The notes beneath the pieces are model-generated. The model ran no database searches. It was not told the origin of the DNA and saw nothing but the letters and a program-made list of their open reading frames with translations. A program made the translations under genes and the position numbers. Of a stretch of 64,000 nucleotides of DNA, positions 25,128 through 32,665 are shown piece after piece. The number at the start of each line of letters is the position of its first letter. Position 1 is the first letter of the stretch. This DNA comes from Saccharopolyspora dendranthemae (GTDB taxonomy: Bacteria; Actinomycetota; Actinomycetes; Mycobacteriales; Pseudonocardiaceae): positions 1 to 64,000 of the forward strand of contig NZ_VIWX01000008.1 of the NCBI RefSeq assembly GCF_007829955.1. Reading direction: 5' to 3'.

Positions 25128-25149
25128 CCGCAGGTCAACGTACCTGCGG
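25128..25149. promoter_or_regulatory. Inverted repeat between the divergent sir operon and hemW
   Basis: CCGCAGGT-CAACGT-ACCTGCGG, an 8-bp perfect inverted repeat with a 6-bp spacer, lies in the 277-bp divergent gap. It is a plausible operator for either side. No riboswitch-like fold was recognised in the remaining leader of the sir operon. Confidence 0.35.
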
Positions 25150-25250
25150 GCGACCAGCAGAAGCATTGGCAGAGTCGCACCCACGTCGCGCAGCGTGCCA
25201 CGCGTGAACCGACGGGACCAACCCCATCCGCATAGTGAGACAGTGGAAGC

Positions 25251-26474
25251 GTGCCTGCTCAACCCCCCACCGGAGAACCCGCACCGGCCGACGGGAGCCT
25301 CCCGGAATCGGCCCTCGACGGGCTGGGTTCCCGCCCCTTCGGCGTCTACGTCCACGTGCCGTTCTGCGCCACCCGCTGCGGGTACTGCGACTTCAACACC
25401 TACACCGCCGATGAGCTGGGCTCTTCGGCCAGTTTCGGCACCTGGCTGGACGGTCTGAGGGCCGAGCTGGAGCTGGGCGCGAAGGTCCTCTCGGCGGGTC
25501 CCGCACCGGCCGCCGAGACGGTCTTCGTCGGGGGCGGAACGCCCTCCTTGCTGGGCGCCGATCGGCTCGCCTCGGTGGTCGACGCGATTCGTGACACATT
25601 CGGCCTGGCAGCCGGGGCTGAGGTGACCACCGAGTCCAACCCGGAGTCGACCTCGCCCGAATTCTTCGAACGGATTCGAACGGCCGGTTTCACGAGGGTG
25701 TCCCTCGGTATGCAATCGGCCGCCGAGCACGTCCTGCGCGTGCTCGAACGCACCCACACGCCCGGGCGTGCCGTGACCGCCGCCCGCGAGGCCCGCGCCG
25801 CCGGGTTCGAGCACGTCAACCTCGACCTCATCTACGGCACGCCGGGCGAGCGCGAGCAGGACCTGCGCGACTCGCTGGACGCGGTGCTGGAAGCCGGTGT
25901 GGATCACGTCTCGGCGTACTCGCTGATCGTCGAGGACGGCACCGCGATGGCCCGCAAGGTCCGGCGCGGCGAGCTCCCGATGCCCGACGAGGACGTTCTG
26001 GCCGACCGCTACGAGCTCCTCGACGCCAAGCTCGGGGAGGCCGGTCTGCACTGGTACGAGGTCTCCAACTGGGCGAGCGACGCCGACGCCGAGTGCCGGC
26101 ACAACCTCGGCTACTGGCAGGGCGGCGACTGGTGGGGCGCAGGCCCCGGCGCGCACAGCCACGTCGGCGGTGTCCGCTGGTGGAACGTCAAGCACCCCGC
26201 CCGCTACGCCGCGACCCTCGCCGAAGGTGATTCCCCGGCCCAGGCGCGCGAACTGCTCACCGCCGAGGACCAGCGCATCGAGCGCGTCATGCTCGAACTC
26301 CGCGTCCGCAGCGGGCTGTCGGTGCGCGCCCTCGACGACGCGGGCCGCCGCGCCGCCGAGCAGGCCGCCTCCGACGGCCTGCTGGAACCCGGAGCCCTCG
26401 CCGACGGCCGCTGCGTCCTCACCGACCGCGGACGCCTGCTGGCCGACGCCGTCGTCCAAGACCTCCTCACCTGA
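25251..26474 (+). CDS. hemW: Radical SAM heme chaperone HemW
   Basis: A 407-residue protein of the HemN-like family. The radical SAM cysteines C39, C43 and C46 are in HVPFCATRCGYCDFNTY, followed by FVGGGTPSLLGADRL and the late HNLGYWQGGDWWGAGPGAHS typical of this branch. The 4-Cys-plus-Cys pattern of true coproporphyrinogen dehydrogenase is absent, so the HemW (heme trafficking) name is preferred over HemN. GTG 25251 is the chosen start; it has only a weak GGAAG upstream. Confidence 0.92.
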   Translation: MPAQPPTGEPAPADGSLPESALDGLGSRPFGVYVHVPFCATRCGYCDFNTYTADELGSSASFGTWLDGLRAELELGAKVLSAGPAPAAETVFVGGGTPSLLGADRLASVVDAIRDTFGLAAGAEVTTESNPESTSPEFFERIRTAGFTRVSLGMQSAAEHVLRVLERTHTPGRAVTAAREARAAGFEHVNLDLIYGTPGEREQDLRDSLDAVLEAGVDHVSAYSLIVEDGTAMARKVRRGELPMPDEDVLADRYELLDAKLGEAGLHWYEVSNWASDADAECRHNLGYWQGGDWWGAGPGAHSHVGGVRWWNVKHPARYAATLAEGDSPAQARELLTAEDQRIERVMLELRVRSGLSVRALDDAGRRAAEQAASDGLLEPGALADGRCVLTDRGRLLADAVVQDLLT

Positions 26475-26476
26475 CG

Positions 26477-26496
26477 TCACGCGGTATCACGCGGTA
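26477..26496. promoter_or_regulatory. Tandem 10-bp direct repeat before the toxin-antitoxin genes
   Basis: TCACGCGGTA occurs twice in direct tandem and is followed by a third partial TCA, ending 10 bp before the antitoxin ATG. A 10-bp period is about one helical turn, as expected for cooperative binding of a ribbon-helix-helix antitoxin. This is the likely autoregulatory operator. Confidence 0.6.
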
Positions 26497-26506
26497 TCAT
26501 CTCCTC

Positions 26507-26704
26507 ATGGCGATGACACTGCGGCTGACAGATGAGGAAAACGAGGCTCTCCGCCAAGCGGCGGAAGACGAGCACCGGTCGATGCAAGACGTCGCACGCC
26601 AGGCCATTCGTGAGTACACGGCCCGGCGCGAGGTCTCGTTCGCGGAGGCCGTCGACTTTGTGGTGCAGCGAGACGCGGAGCTCATCGAGAGGTTGGGGCA
26701 GTAG
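26507..26704 (+). CDS. Ribbon-helix-helix antitoxin of a Doc-type module
   Basis: A 65-residue protein with MTLRLTDEENEALRQAAEDE followed by SMQDVARQAIREYTARR, a ribbon-helix-helix fold as in CopG/Arc proteins. The C-terminus (SFAEAVDFVVQRDAELIERLG) is the likely toxin-binding tail. Its TAG is immediately followed by the GTG of the Doc gene, typical of toxin-antitoxin operons with the antitoxin first. ATG 26507 or the second ATG at 26513 could be used. It should neutralise Doc and repress the operon through the tandem repeats upstream. Confidence 0.85.
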   Translation: MAMTLRLTDEENEALRQAAEDEHRSMQDVARQAIREYTARREVSFAEAVDFVVQRDAELIERLGQ

Positions 26705-27094
26705 GTGACCAGGTTTCCCTCCATCGATGACCTGGTACTCGCCGCGACGCGCGCTCTGGGGCATCAACCGGAGGTTCGAGACTGGGGTTTGCTGCAGGGC
26801 GCGCTCGCACGCGCACAAGCCACCGTTTTCGGGAAGGACGCCTATCCGACGGTGCACGACAAAGCGGCAGCTCTGTTGCATTCGCTTGTCCGCAACCACG
26901 CGTTGGTGGATGGCAACAAGCGGCTCGGGTGGGTCGGCACCTTCGGTTTCTACTGGATCAACGGAGTCCTCCTGACTGCTCCCACGGTTGATGACGGCGA
27001 GAAGTTCGTGGTGGCCATCGCGTCCGGCGAGCTCGATGTTCCGGAGATCGCGGGGACGTTGCGCGCTTGGACCGCGCCACGGCTTGGTCAGTAG
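26705..27094 (+). CDS. doc: Doc-type toxin (Fic/Doc fold)
   Basis: A 129-residue protein of Doc length with the Fic/Doc motif HALVDGNKRLGW (His65, Asp69, Gly70-Asn71-Lys72-Arg73), matching H-x-x-x-D-x-N-K-R. Doc toxins phosphorylate EF-Tu and block translation. Preceding HDKAAALLHSLVRN and following DGEKFVVAIASGELD are also typical. The GTG start directly abuts the antitoxin stop. The pair sits between hemW and hrcA, two core genes, and is likely an acquired module. Confidence 0.9.
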   Translation: MTRFPSIDDLVLAATRALGHQPEVRDWGLLQGALARAQATVFGKDAYPTVHDKAAALLHSLVRNHALVDGNKRLGWVGTFGFYWINGVLLTAPTVDDGEKFVVAIASGELDVPEIAGTLRAWTAPRLGQ

Positions 27095-27271
27095 CCGGTG
27101 GCGGCGTCACGGTTCGTCGCGTGCCGTCCGCCCGCTGCGGCTCTCGGTTCTGGGGGACGAACGCCGTAAACTCGACGTGGGTGCCCGGTGCGCCAAGCGC
27201 CGGGTGCGCGGATTCGCGCGTCCTCGTGATCACGCGGAATCCGCTGGGCAGGAAGCTGAGGAGGTGCGCGG

Positions 27272-28294
27272 GTGAACGCGGATGAACGCCGTTTCGAGGT
27301 CCTGCGGGCGATCGTGGCCGACTTCGTGTCGTCCAAGGAGCCGGTCGGTTCGAAGGCGTTGGTCGATCGTCACGACCTCGGTGTGTCCAGCGCCACGGTG
27401 CGCAACGACATGGCGGCGCTGGAGGAGGACGGCTTCATCGTCCAGCCGCACACCAGCGCCGGGCGGGTGCCCACGGACAAGGGGTACCGGCTGTTCGTCG
27501 ACCGGCTGCACGAGGTCAAGCCGCTGACCGGTCCGGAACGGCGGGCCATCGGCAACTTCCTGGACGGCGCTCTGGACCTCGACGACGTGATGCGCCGCAG
27601 CGTGCGGCTGCTCGCGCAGCTGACCCAGCAGGTCGCGGTCGTGCAGTACCCGACGCTGACCCGCTCCACCGTCCGGCACGTCGAGGTGGTGACCATCACC
27701 CCGGCGAGGCTGATGCTGGTGCTGATCACCAACACCGGCCGCGTGGATCAGCGCATGGTCGACCTCGGCGACGTGATCACCGACGACGACGTGGGCCGGC
27801 TGCGCACGGTGCTCAACTCGGCGATGACCGAGAAGCGGCTCGCCGACGCCTCCGCCGCCGTGGCCGAACTGCCGGACCAGGCCCCGCCTGAACTGCGGGA
27901 CGTGCTCATCCGGGTCTGCAGCGTGCTCATCGAGTCGCTCGTGGAACACCCGGAGGAACGGATGGTGCTCGGCGGCACGCCCAACCTCACGCGTAACGTC
28001 GCGGACTTCCCCAACTCGTTGCGGCAGGTCCTCGAAGCGCTGGAGGAGCAGGTGGTGGTGCTCAAGCTGCTCGCCGCCGCCCGCGATTCGAGTACGGTCC
28101 GGGTCAGCATCGGGGCCGAGAACGAGGCGTTGGAGATGCAGACGACCTCGGTGATTTCCACCGGATACGGTTCGGATGGCATGGTCTTGGGCGGTCTGGG
28201 CGTCGTCGGCCCGACCCGCATGGACTACCCCGGAACGATGGCGGCGGTTCGCGCCGTAGCCGCGTACGTGGGCGAGATCTTGGACGGCCGGTGA
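27272..28294 (+). CDS. hrcA: Heat-inducible transcription repressor
   Basis: A 340-residue HrcA. The N-terminal winged helix is FEVLRAIVADFVSSKEPVGS with SSATVRNDMAALEEDGFIV, then the GAF-like and dimerisation part, ending in IGAENEALEMQTTSVISTGY. HrcA represses groE/dnaK-type operons at CIRCE sites. GTG 27272 is preceded by GAGGAGG. I see no CIRCE element (TTAGCACTC-type inverted repeat) upstream, so this copy is probably not autoregulated through CIRCE. It precedes dnaJ, as in other actinobacteria. Confidence 0.96.
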   Translation: MNADERRFEVLRAIVADFVSSKEPVGSKALVDRHDLGVSSATVRNDMAALEEDGFIVQPHTSAGRVPTDKGYRLFVDRLHEVKPLTGPERRAIGNFLDGALDLDDVMRRSVRLLAQLTQQVAVVQYPTLTRSTVRHVEVVTITPARLMLVLITNTGRVDQRMVDLGDVITDDDVGRLRTVLNSAMTEKRLADASAAVAELPDQAPPELRDVLIRVCSVLIESLVEHPEERMVLGGTPNLTRNVADFPNSLRQVLEALEEQVVVLKLLAAARDSSTVRVSIGAENEALEMQTTSVISTGYGSDGMVLGGLGVVGPTRMDYPGTMAAVRAVAAYVGEILDGR

Positions 28295-28357
28295 GCTTTT
28301 CGCACCGGCATGACCGGCATTAACTCGACTTAATCGAGCAGAGGAAGTACGGAGAAG

Positions 28358-29530
28358 GTGGCCAGGGACTACTACGCGACCCTCGGGGTTTCCCAGGACG
28401 CGACACCCGAGCAGATCAAGCGGGCTTACCGCAAGCTCGCCCGGGAGCTGCACCCCGACGTCAATCCGGAAGAAGCGGCTCAGGAGCGGTTCGCCGAGGT
28501 GACGACCGCTTACGAGGTGCTCTCCGATCCGAAGAAGCGCCAGGTGGTGGACCTCGGAGGGGACCCGCTCGGCAACGGTGGTGGCGCCGGTGGCGGCCAG
28601 GGCGGCGATCCGTTCGCCGGCTTCGGCGGCCTCGGCGACATCATGGACGCCTTCTTCGGCGGTGGGGGTGGCGGCGGTGGCCGCGGCCCGCGCAGCCGCG
28701 TGCAGCCCGGTTCCGACGCGCTGCTGCGCCTGGAGCTGACGCTGGAGGAGTGCGCGAGCGGGGTCAACCGCGACATCACCGTGGACACCGCAGTGCTCTG
28801 CGACGTGTGCGACGGCGGCGGATCGAAGGCCGGCAGCGCGCCCTCGACCTGCGACACCTGCGGTGGTCGCGGCGAGGTGCAGTCGGTGCAGCGGTCCTTC
28901 CTGGGCCAGGTCATGACCTCTCGGCCCTGCCCGGTCTGCCGCGGCTTCGGCGAGGTCATCACCGACCCCTGCCAGCAGTGCTCCGGCGACGGCCGGGTCC
29001 GCGCTCGGCGCACCATCACGGTCAAGATCCCGGCTGGTGTAGGCGACGGCATGCGCGTCCGGCTCGCCGGTGAGGGCGAGGTCGGCCCCGGCGGTGGCCC
29101 GGCGGGCGACCTGTTCGTCGAGGTCGAGGAGCAGCCGCACGAGCGGTTCACCCGCGATGGCGCCGATCTGCACTGCAACGTCGAACTGCCGATGACCGCG
29201 GCGGCGCTGGGCACCGTGCTCCTGCTGGAGACGCTGGACGGGTCGCGCGAGGAGATCGCCGTCGAGGCCGGGACCCAGCCGGGGACCGAGCACGTGATCA
29301 CCGGTCGCGGGCTGCCCAAGCTGCGCTCCAACGGCAAGGTCAGCGGCCACGGCGACCTGCACATCCACCTGGACGTCGTGGTTCCGACGAACCTCGACGA
29401 CACCCAGTCGGAGCTGCTGCGCGACCTGGCCAAGCTGCGCGGCGAGGAGCAGCCCGAGCCGACCGTGACCGCCAACGGCAACGGCAGGCAGGGCCTGTTC
29501 TCGCGGTTCCGCTCCTTCGGGCACCGCTGA
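28358..29530 (+). CDS. dnaJ: Chaperone DnaJ (actinobacterial DnaJ2 type)
   Basis: A 390-residue type I DnaJ: J domain at 1-65 with HPD (LHPDVNPEE), a Gly-rich linker with a run of glycines, four C-x-x-C-x-G-type zinc repeats (CDVCDGGG, CDTCGGRG, CPVCRGFG, CQQCSGDG), and the C-terminal substrate domains. It stimulates DnaK ATPase and delivers clients. GTG 28358 follows GGAGAA. Its position after hrcA and before rsmE marks it as the second actinobacterial DnaJ; the first lies in the dnaK operon. Confidence 0.95.
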   Translation: MARDYYATLGVSQDATPEQIKRAYRKLARELHPDVNPEEAAQERFAEVTTAYEVLSDPKKRQVVDLGGDPLGNGGGAGGGQGGDPFAGFGGLGDIMDAFFGGGGGGGGRGPRSRVQPGSDALLRLELTLEECASGVNRDITVDTAVLCDVCDGGGSKAGSAPSTCDTCGGRGEVQSVQRSFLGQVMTSRPCPVCRGFGEVITDPCQQCSGDGRVRARRTITVKIPAGVGDGMRVRLAGEGEVGPGGGPAGDLFVEVEEQPHERFTRDGADLHCNVELPMTAAALGTVLLLETLDGSREEIAVEAGTQPGTEHVITGRGLPKLRSNGKVSGHGDLHIHLDVVVPTNLDDTQSELLRDLAKLRGEEQPEPTVTANGNGRQGLFSRFRSFGHR

Positions 29531-29538
29531 GGTAGCCC

Positions 29539-30273
29539 GTGTCGCTGCCGGTCTTCTCGGTGGAACGGCTGCCCGCCGTCGGGCCCGCCACGCTGGACGG
29601 TCCCGAGGGCAAGCACGCCGCGACCGTGCGCCGCCTGCGCGCCGGTGAGCAGTTGCTGCTCGCCGACGCGCAGGGCGGCCTGGCGCGCTGCGTCGTCGAC
29701 GTCGCCGAGCGCGACTCGCTGCGCCTGACGGTGTCGGAGACGTGGCGCGAACCGCAGCCCGAGCTGCGCGTCCGGGTCGCTCAGGCCCTGGTCAAGGGCG
29801 ATCGCGGGGAACTCGCGGTCGAGCTCGCCACCGAGGCCGGCGTGGACGCGGTCGTGCCCTGGCGCGCGGCCCGCTGCGTGGCCAAGTGGGACGACGGGCC
29901 GCGCGGGGCCAAGGCCCTGGCCCGCTGGCGCAGCACCGCGGCCGCGGCGGCCAAGCAGGCCCGCCGCGCCTGGACGCCCGAGGTCGCCGAGCCGGTCAGC
30001 ACCAAGCAGCTCGCCCAGCTCGTCGCCGAGGCCGACGTCGCGCTGGTCCTGCACGAGTCGGCGTCCGGACCGCTCACGGCGGTCGATCTCCCCATCTCGG
30101 GCGAGGTGCTGCTGGTCGTGGGACCGGAGGGCGGCATCTCCGACGACGAGCTGGCGGCCTTGCGCGATGCCGGAGCTCAGGTCACCCGCCTGGGGCACAC
30201 CGTGCTGCGGGCTTCCACGGCCGCGGCCGTGGCGCTGGGGGCGCTGGGAGCCGTCACCACCCGCTGGTCCTAA
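29539..30273 (+). CDS. rsmE: 16S rRNA (uracil-1498-N3)-methyltransferase
   Basis: A 244-residue SPOUT methyltransferase with an N-terminal PUA-like part (GPEGKHAATVRRLRAGEQLLLAD) and the C-terminal knot: LLVVGPEGGISDDEL, then LGHTVLRASTAAAVALGA. It methylates U1498 of 16S rRNA with SAM. It starts 9 bp after dnaJ; the actinobacterial order hrcA-dnaJ-rsmE is conserved. Confidence 0.93.
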   Translation: MSLPVFSVERLPAVGPATLDGPEGKHAATVRRLRAGEQLLLADAQGGLARCVVDVAERDSLRLTVSETWREPQPELRVRVAQALVKGDRGELAVELATEAGVDAVVPWRAARCVAKWDDGPRGAKALARWRSTAAAAAKQARRAWTPEVAEPVSTKQLAQLVAEADVALVLHESASGPLTAVDLPISGEVLLVVGPEGGISDDELAALRDAGAQVTRLGHTVLRASTAAAVALGALGAVTTRWS

Positions 30274-30304
30274 CACCCTTGGTGACCAAGATCGAGAACT
30301 TCAT

Positions 30305-30325
30305 CCGATCGCGTGGCGCGATCGG
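30305..30325. terminator. Perfect 9-bp hairpin after rsmE
   Basis: CCGATCGCG-TGG-CGCGATCGG, a perfect 9-bp stem with a 3-base loop, 32 bp past the rsmE stop. It is a likely terminator of the hrcA-dnaJ-rsmE unit, without a T tract. Confidence 0.5.
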
Positions 30326-30409
30326 TCGAACGAGCGATACGCTCAGTGCTTGCGCGAGTGCGACGGGCAACGTCGTCACCGATGTCGCACGGGCATCGGG
30401 TTCTCCGCT

Positions 30410-30490
30410 CTCGCCGGGCACCTCCCCCCTTGGCCCGGCGAGCGCTGCGCCGCAAGTGGAGCATCCCCCCAGCCCCGGTTGCGGCGCAGC
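30410..30490. other. Two tandem stem-loops with C-rich loops before the HIT gene
   Basis: Stem 1: CTCGCCGGGC (30410-30419) with GCCCGGCGAG (30433-30442). Stem 2: GCTGCGCCGCAA (30444-30455) with TTGCGGCGCAGC (30479-30490). Both are perfect, and each loop contains a run of six cytosines. They lie in the 286-bp gap between rsmE and the HIT gene, which otherwise shows no coding character. They could be a structured leader, a terminator pair, or a small RNA. Confidence 0.45.
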
Positions 30491-30559
30491 ACCCCCAGGA
30501 GGTCGTCGCGCGGCCGTTCCGCTCCCGGCTCCAACATCCACTTCGGCTAGCCTTCGGGC

Positions 30560-30925
30560 ATGAGCGAGGAGAAGGAGCTGTTCCTGCGCATCATCGCGCG
30601 GGAGATCCCGGCCGACATCGTGCGGGAGAACGAGCGGGTCATCGCGATCCGCGACATCAACCCGCAGGCCCCGACGCACGTCCTGGTCATCCCCAAGGAG
30701 CGCTACCGCAACGCCTCGGAACTGGCGGTCGCGGACCCCGCGCTGCTGGCGGAGCTGATCAGCACCGCGCACGAGATCGCCCAGGCGGAGGGAATCGTCG
30801 AGTCCGGATACCGGTTGTTGTTCAACACCAACGCCGACGCCGGGCAGACGATCTTCCACGTCCACCTGCACCTGCTCGGCGGCGAATGGCTCGGTGGCAT
30901 GACGGGCGGTCCGCTCATGGGCTGA
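30560..30925 (+). CDS. HIT-family protein (HINT-type purine nucleoside phosphoramidase)
   Basis: A 121-residue HIT protein. The histidine triad is HVHLHLLGG near residues 99-107, preceded by NTNADAGQTIF. The N-terminal FLRIIAREIPADIVRENERV and the PQAPTHVLVIPKERY block fit the HINT/PKCI branch, which hydrolyses AMP-lysine and other nucleoside phosphoramidates. There is no clear Shine-Dalgarno; a TAGCCT hexamer lies about 8 bases before ATG, so the mRNA may be leaderless. Confidence 0.93.
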   Translation: MSEEKELFLRIIAREIPADIVRENERVIAIRDINPQAPTHVLVIPKERYRNASELAVADPALLAELISTAHEIAQAEGIVESGYRLLFNTNADAGQTIFHVHLHLLGGEWLGGMTGGPLMG

Positions 30926-31042
30926 CCGGCGGGTCCGGGGGAGCAGGTCACGAACCCGTTTGCTCCCTTCGACTACCATCGATGCCAGGGAGCACTGACC
31001 GAACGACCAGCGCGCAACGCGCAGAAGGTAGGCCCGAACTAC

Positions 31043-32104
31043 GTGGCCGGTTTCGCTGTGGGTGGCGCCGCCGCCCAGTCCGGAGAGCAGTCGCAGACCG
31101 CAACGGCTCAGTCCAAGGTGAACGTCCCCGACGACGTCGTCCTGCCGCTGGTGGGGAGCCGGGACGAGAACCTGCGGGTGATCGAGGACCTGCTCACCGC
31201 CGACGTCCATGTCCGGGGCAACGAGGTGACTCTCTCCGGGGAACCTGCCGAGGTCGCGTTCGCGGAACGGGTGTTCGCCGAGCTGATCTCGCTGATCAGC
31301 AAGGGCGGTCAGATCGGTCCCGACGTCGTGCGCCGCAGCGTGGGGATGCTCTCGGCCGACGACAACGAGTCCCCGGCCGACGTGCTCAGCCTGGACATCG
31401 TGTCCCGTCGCGGGCGCACCATCCGCCCCAAGACGCTCAACCAGAAGCACTACGTCGACGCCATCGACAACAACACCGTGGTCTTCGGCATCGGCCCCGC
31501 CGGTACCGGCAAGACCTACCTGGCGATGGCGAAGGCCGTGCAGGCGCTGCAGGCCAAGCGGGTCAACCGGATCATCCTGACCCGCCCCGCAGTCGAGGCC
31601 GGTGAGCGGCTGGGCTTCCTGCCGGGCACCCTCTACGAGAAGATCGACCCGTACCTGCGGCCGCTCTACGACGCGTTGCACGACATGGTCGACCCGGAGT
31701 CGGTGCCGCGCCTGACCCAGGCCGGGACGATCGAGATCGCCCCGCTGGCGTTCATGCGGGGCCGGACGCTCAACGACTCCTTCGTCATCCTGGACGAGGC
31801 GCAGAACACCACGCCCGAGCAGATGAAGATGTTCCTGACCCGGCTGGGCTTCGGCTCCAAGATCGTGGTCACCGGCGACGTCACCCAGATCGACCTTCCC
31901 GGTGGTCAGCGCAGCGGCCTGAAGATGGTGCAGGAGATCCTCGACGGCGTCGACGACGTGCACTTCTCCCAGCTGGACAGCCACGACGTGGTGCGGCACC
32001 GGCTGGTCACCGACATCGTCAACGCATACGACCGCTGGCACGCGCACAACGATGCCGACCAGCACGACGGACGGCGCAACGGCCAGCGACGAGGACCAGC
32101 ATGA
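31043..32104 (+). CDS. phoH: PhoH-family ATPase
   Basis: A 353-residue protein with a KH-like N-terminus (PLVGSRDENLRVIEDLL) and a PhoH ATPase domain: Walker A GIGPAGTGKTYLA, then ILTRPAVEAGERLGFLPG, and Walker B SFVILDEAQNTTPEQM. PhoH is thought to act in RNA metabolism with YbeY, whose ATG overlaps this stop (ATGA). GTG 31043 is the start, with AGAAGG upstream. Same order as the mycobacterial phoH1-ybeY pair. Confidence 0.94.
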   Translation: MAGFAVGGAAAQSGEQSQTATAQSKVNVPDDVVLPLVGSRDENLRVIEDLLTADVHVRGNEVTLSGEPAEVAFAERVFAELISLISKGGQIGPDVVRRSVGMLSADDNESPADVLSLDIVSRRGRTIRPKTLNQKHYVDAIDNNTVVFGIGPAGTGKTYLAMAKAVQALQAKRVNRIILTRPAVEAGERLGFLPGTLYEKIDPYLRPLYDALHDMVDPESVPRLTQAGTIEIAPLAFMRGRTLNDSFVILDEAQNTTPEQMKMFLTRLGFGSKIVVTGDVTQIDLPGGQRSGLKMVQEILDGVDDVHFSQLDSHDVVRHRLVTDIVNAYDRWHAHNDADQHDGRRNGQRRGPA

Positions 32105-32661
32105 CCATCGAGATCGCCAATGAATCCGGCGTCGCGGTTCCCGAGGAGACGATCGTCTCGGTGGCCCGCTTCGCGCTCGACAAGATGAGCGTCAGCCAGC
32201 TCGCCGAGCTGTCCATCGTGCTGGTGGACCTCGACGTCATGGCCGACCTGCACGAGCGCTGGATGGACCTGCCCGGTCCGACCGACGTGATGTCCTTCCC
32301 GATGGACGAGTACGACTCGGCCCGCCGCCCCGACTCGGCCGGTTCCGGCCCTGCGCTGCTCGGCGACATCGTGCTCTGCCCGGCGTTCGCCAGGGACCAG
32401 GCGAAGAAGGCCGGTCACAGCACTCTCGACGAGCTGCACCTGCTGACCGTGCACGGCGTCCTGCACCTGCTCGGCTACGACCACGCCGAGCCGGAGGAGG
32501 AGCGCGAGATGTTCGGGCTGCAGAACCGGATCCTGGCCGAGTACCGCGAGGCGCGGGACGACGCCGAGCGGACGAAGGCGCAGCGCAGCGCGGACGACAA
32601 GGTCCTCGGCGCGGTCGGTCTGGACGACGAGCCGGGCACCGGCCCGGCTCCGGCGAACTAG
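32101..32661 (+). CDS. ybeY: Endoribonuclease YbeY (rRNA maturation factor)
   Basis: A 186-residue YbeY. The zinc motif H-G-x-x-H-L-x-G-x-D-H is seen as HGVLHLLGYDHAEPEEE. Upstream GPTDVMSFPMDEYD and LLGDIVLCPAFAR are family signatures. The C-terminus is about 30 residues longer than the E. coli protein, with an acidic tail. It processes 16S rRNA 3' ends and supports ribosome quality control. It overlaps phoH and precedes the CorC gene by 4 bp. Confidence 0.94.
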   Translation: MTIEIANESGVAVPEETIVSVARFALDKMSVSQLAELSIVLVDLDVMADLHERWMDLPGPTDVMSFPMDEYDSARRPDSAGSGPALLGDIVLCPAFARDQAKKAGHSTLDELHLLTVHGVLHLLGYDHAEPEEEREMFGLQNRILAEYREARDDAERTKAQRSADDKVLGAVGLDDEPGTGPAPAN

Positions 32662-32665
32662 GGGA

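Noticed and set aside
24974..25250. SAM or other sulfur-responsive riboswitch before the sir operon
   Set aside because: No conserved core or matching helices were recognised; only an 8-bp inverted repeat, which reads better as a protein site.
27095..27271. CIRCE operator upstream of hrcA
   Set aside because: No TTAGCACTC/GAGTGCTAA-type inverted repeat is present; only a G/C-rich imperfect hairpin was seen.
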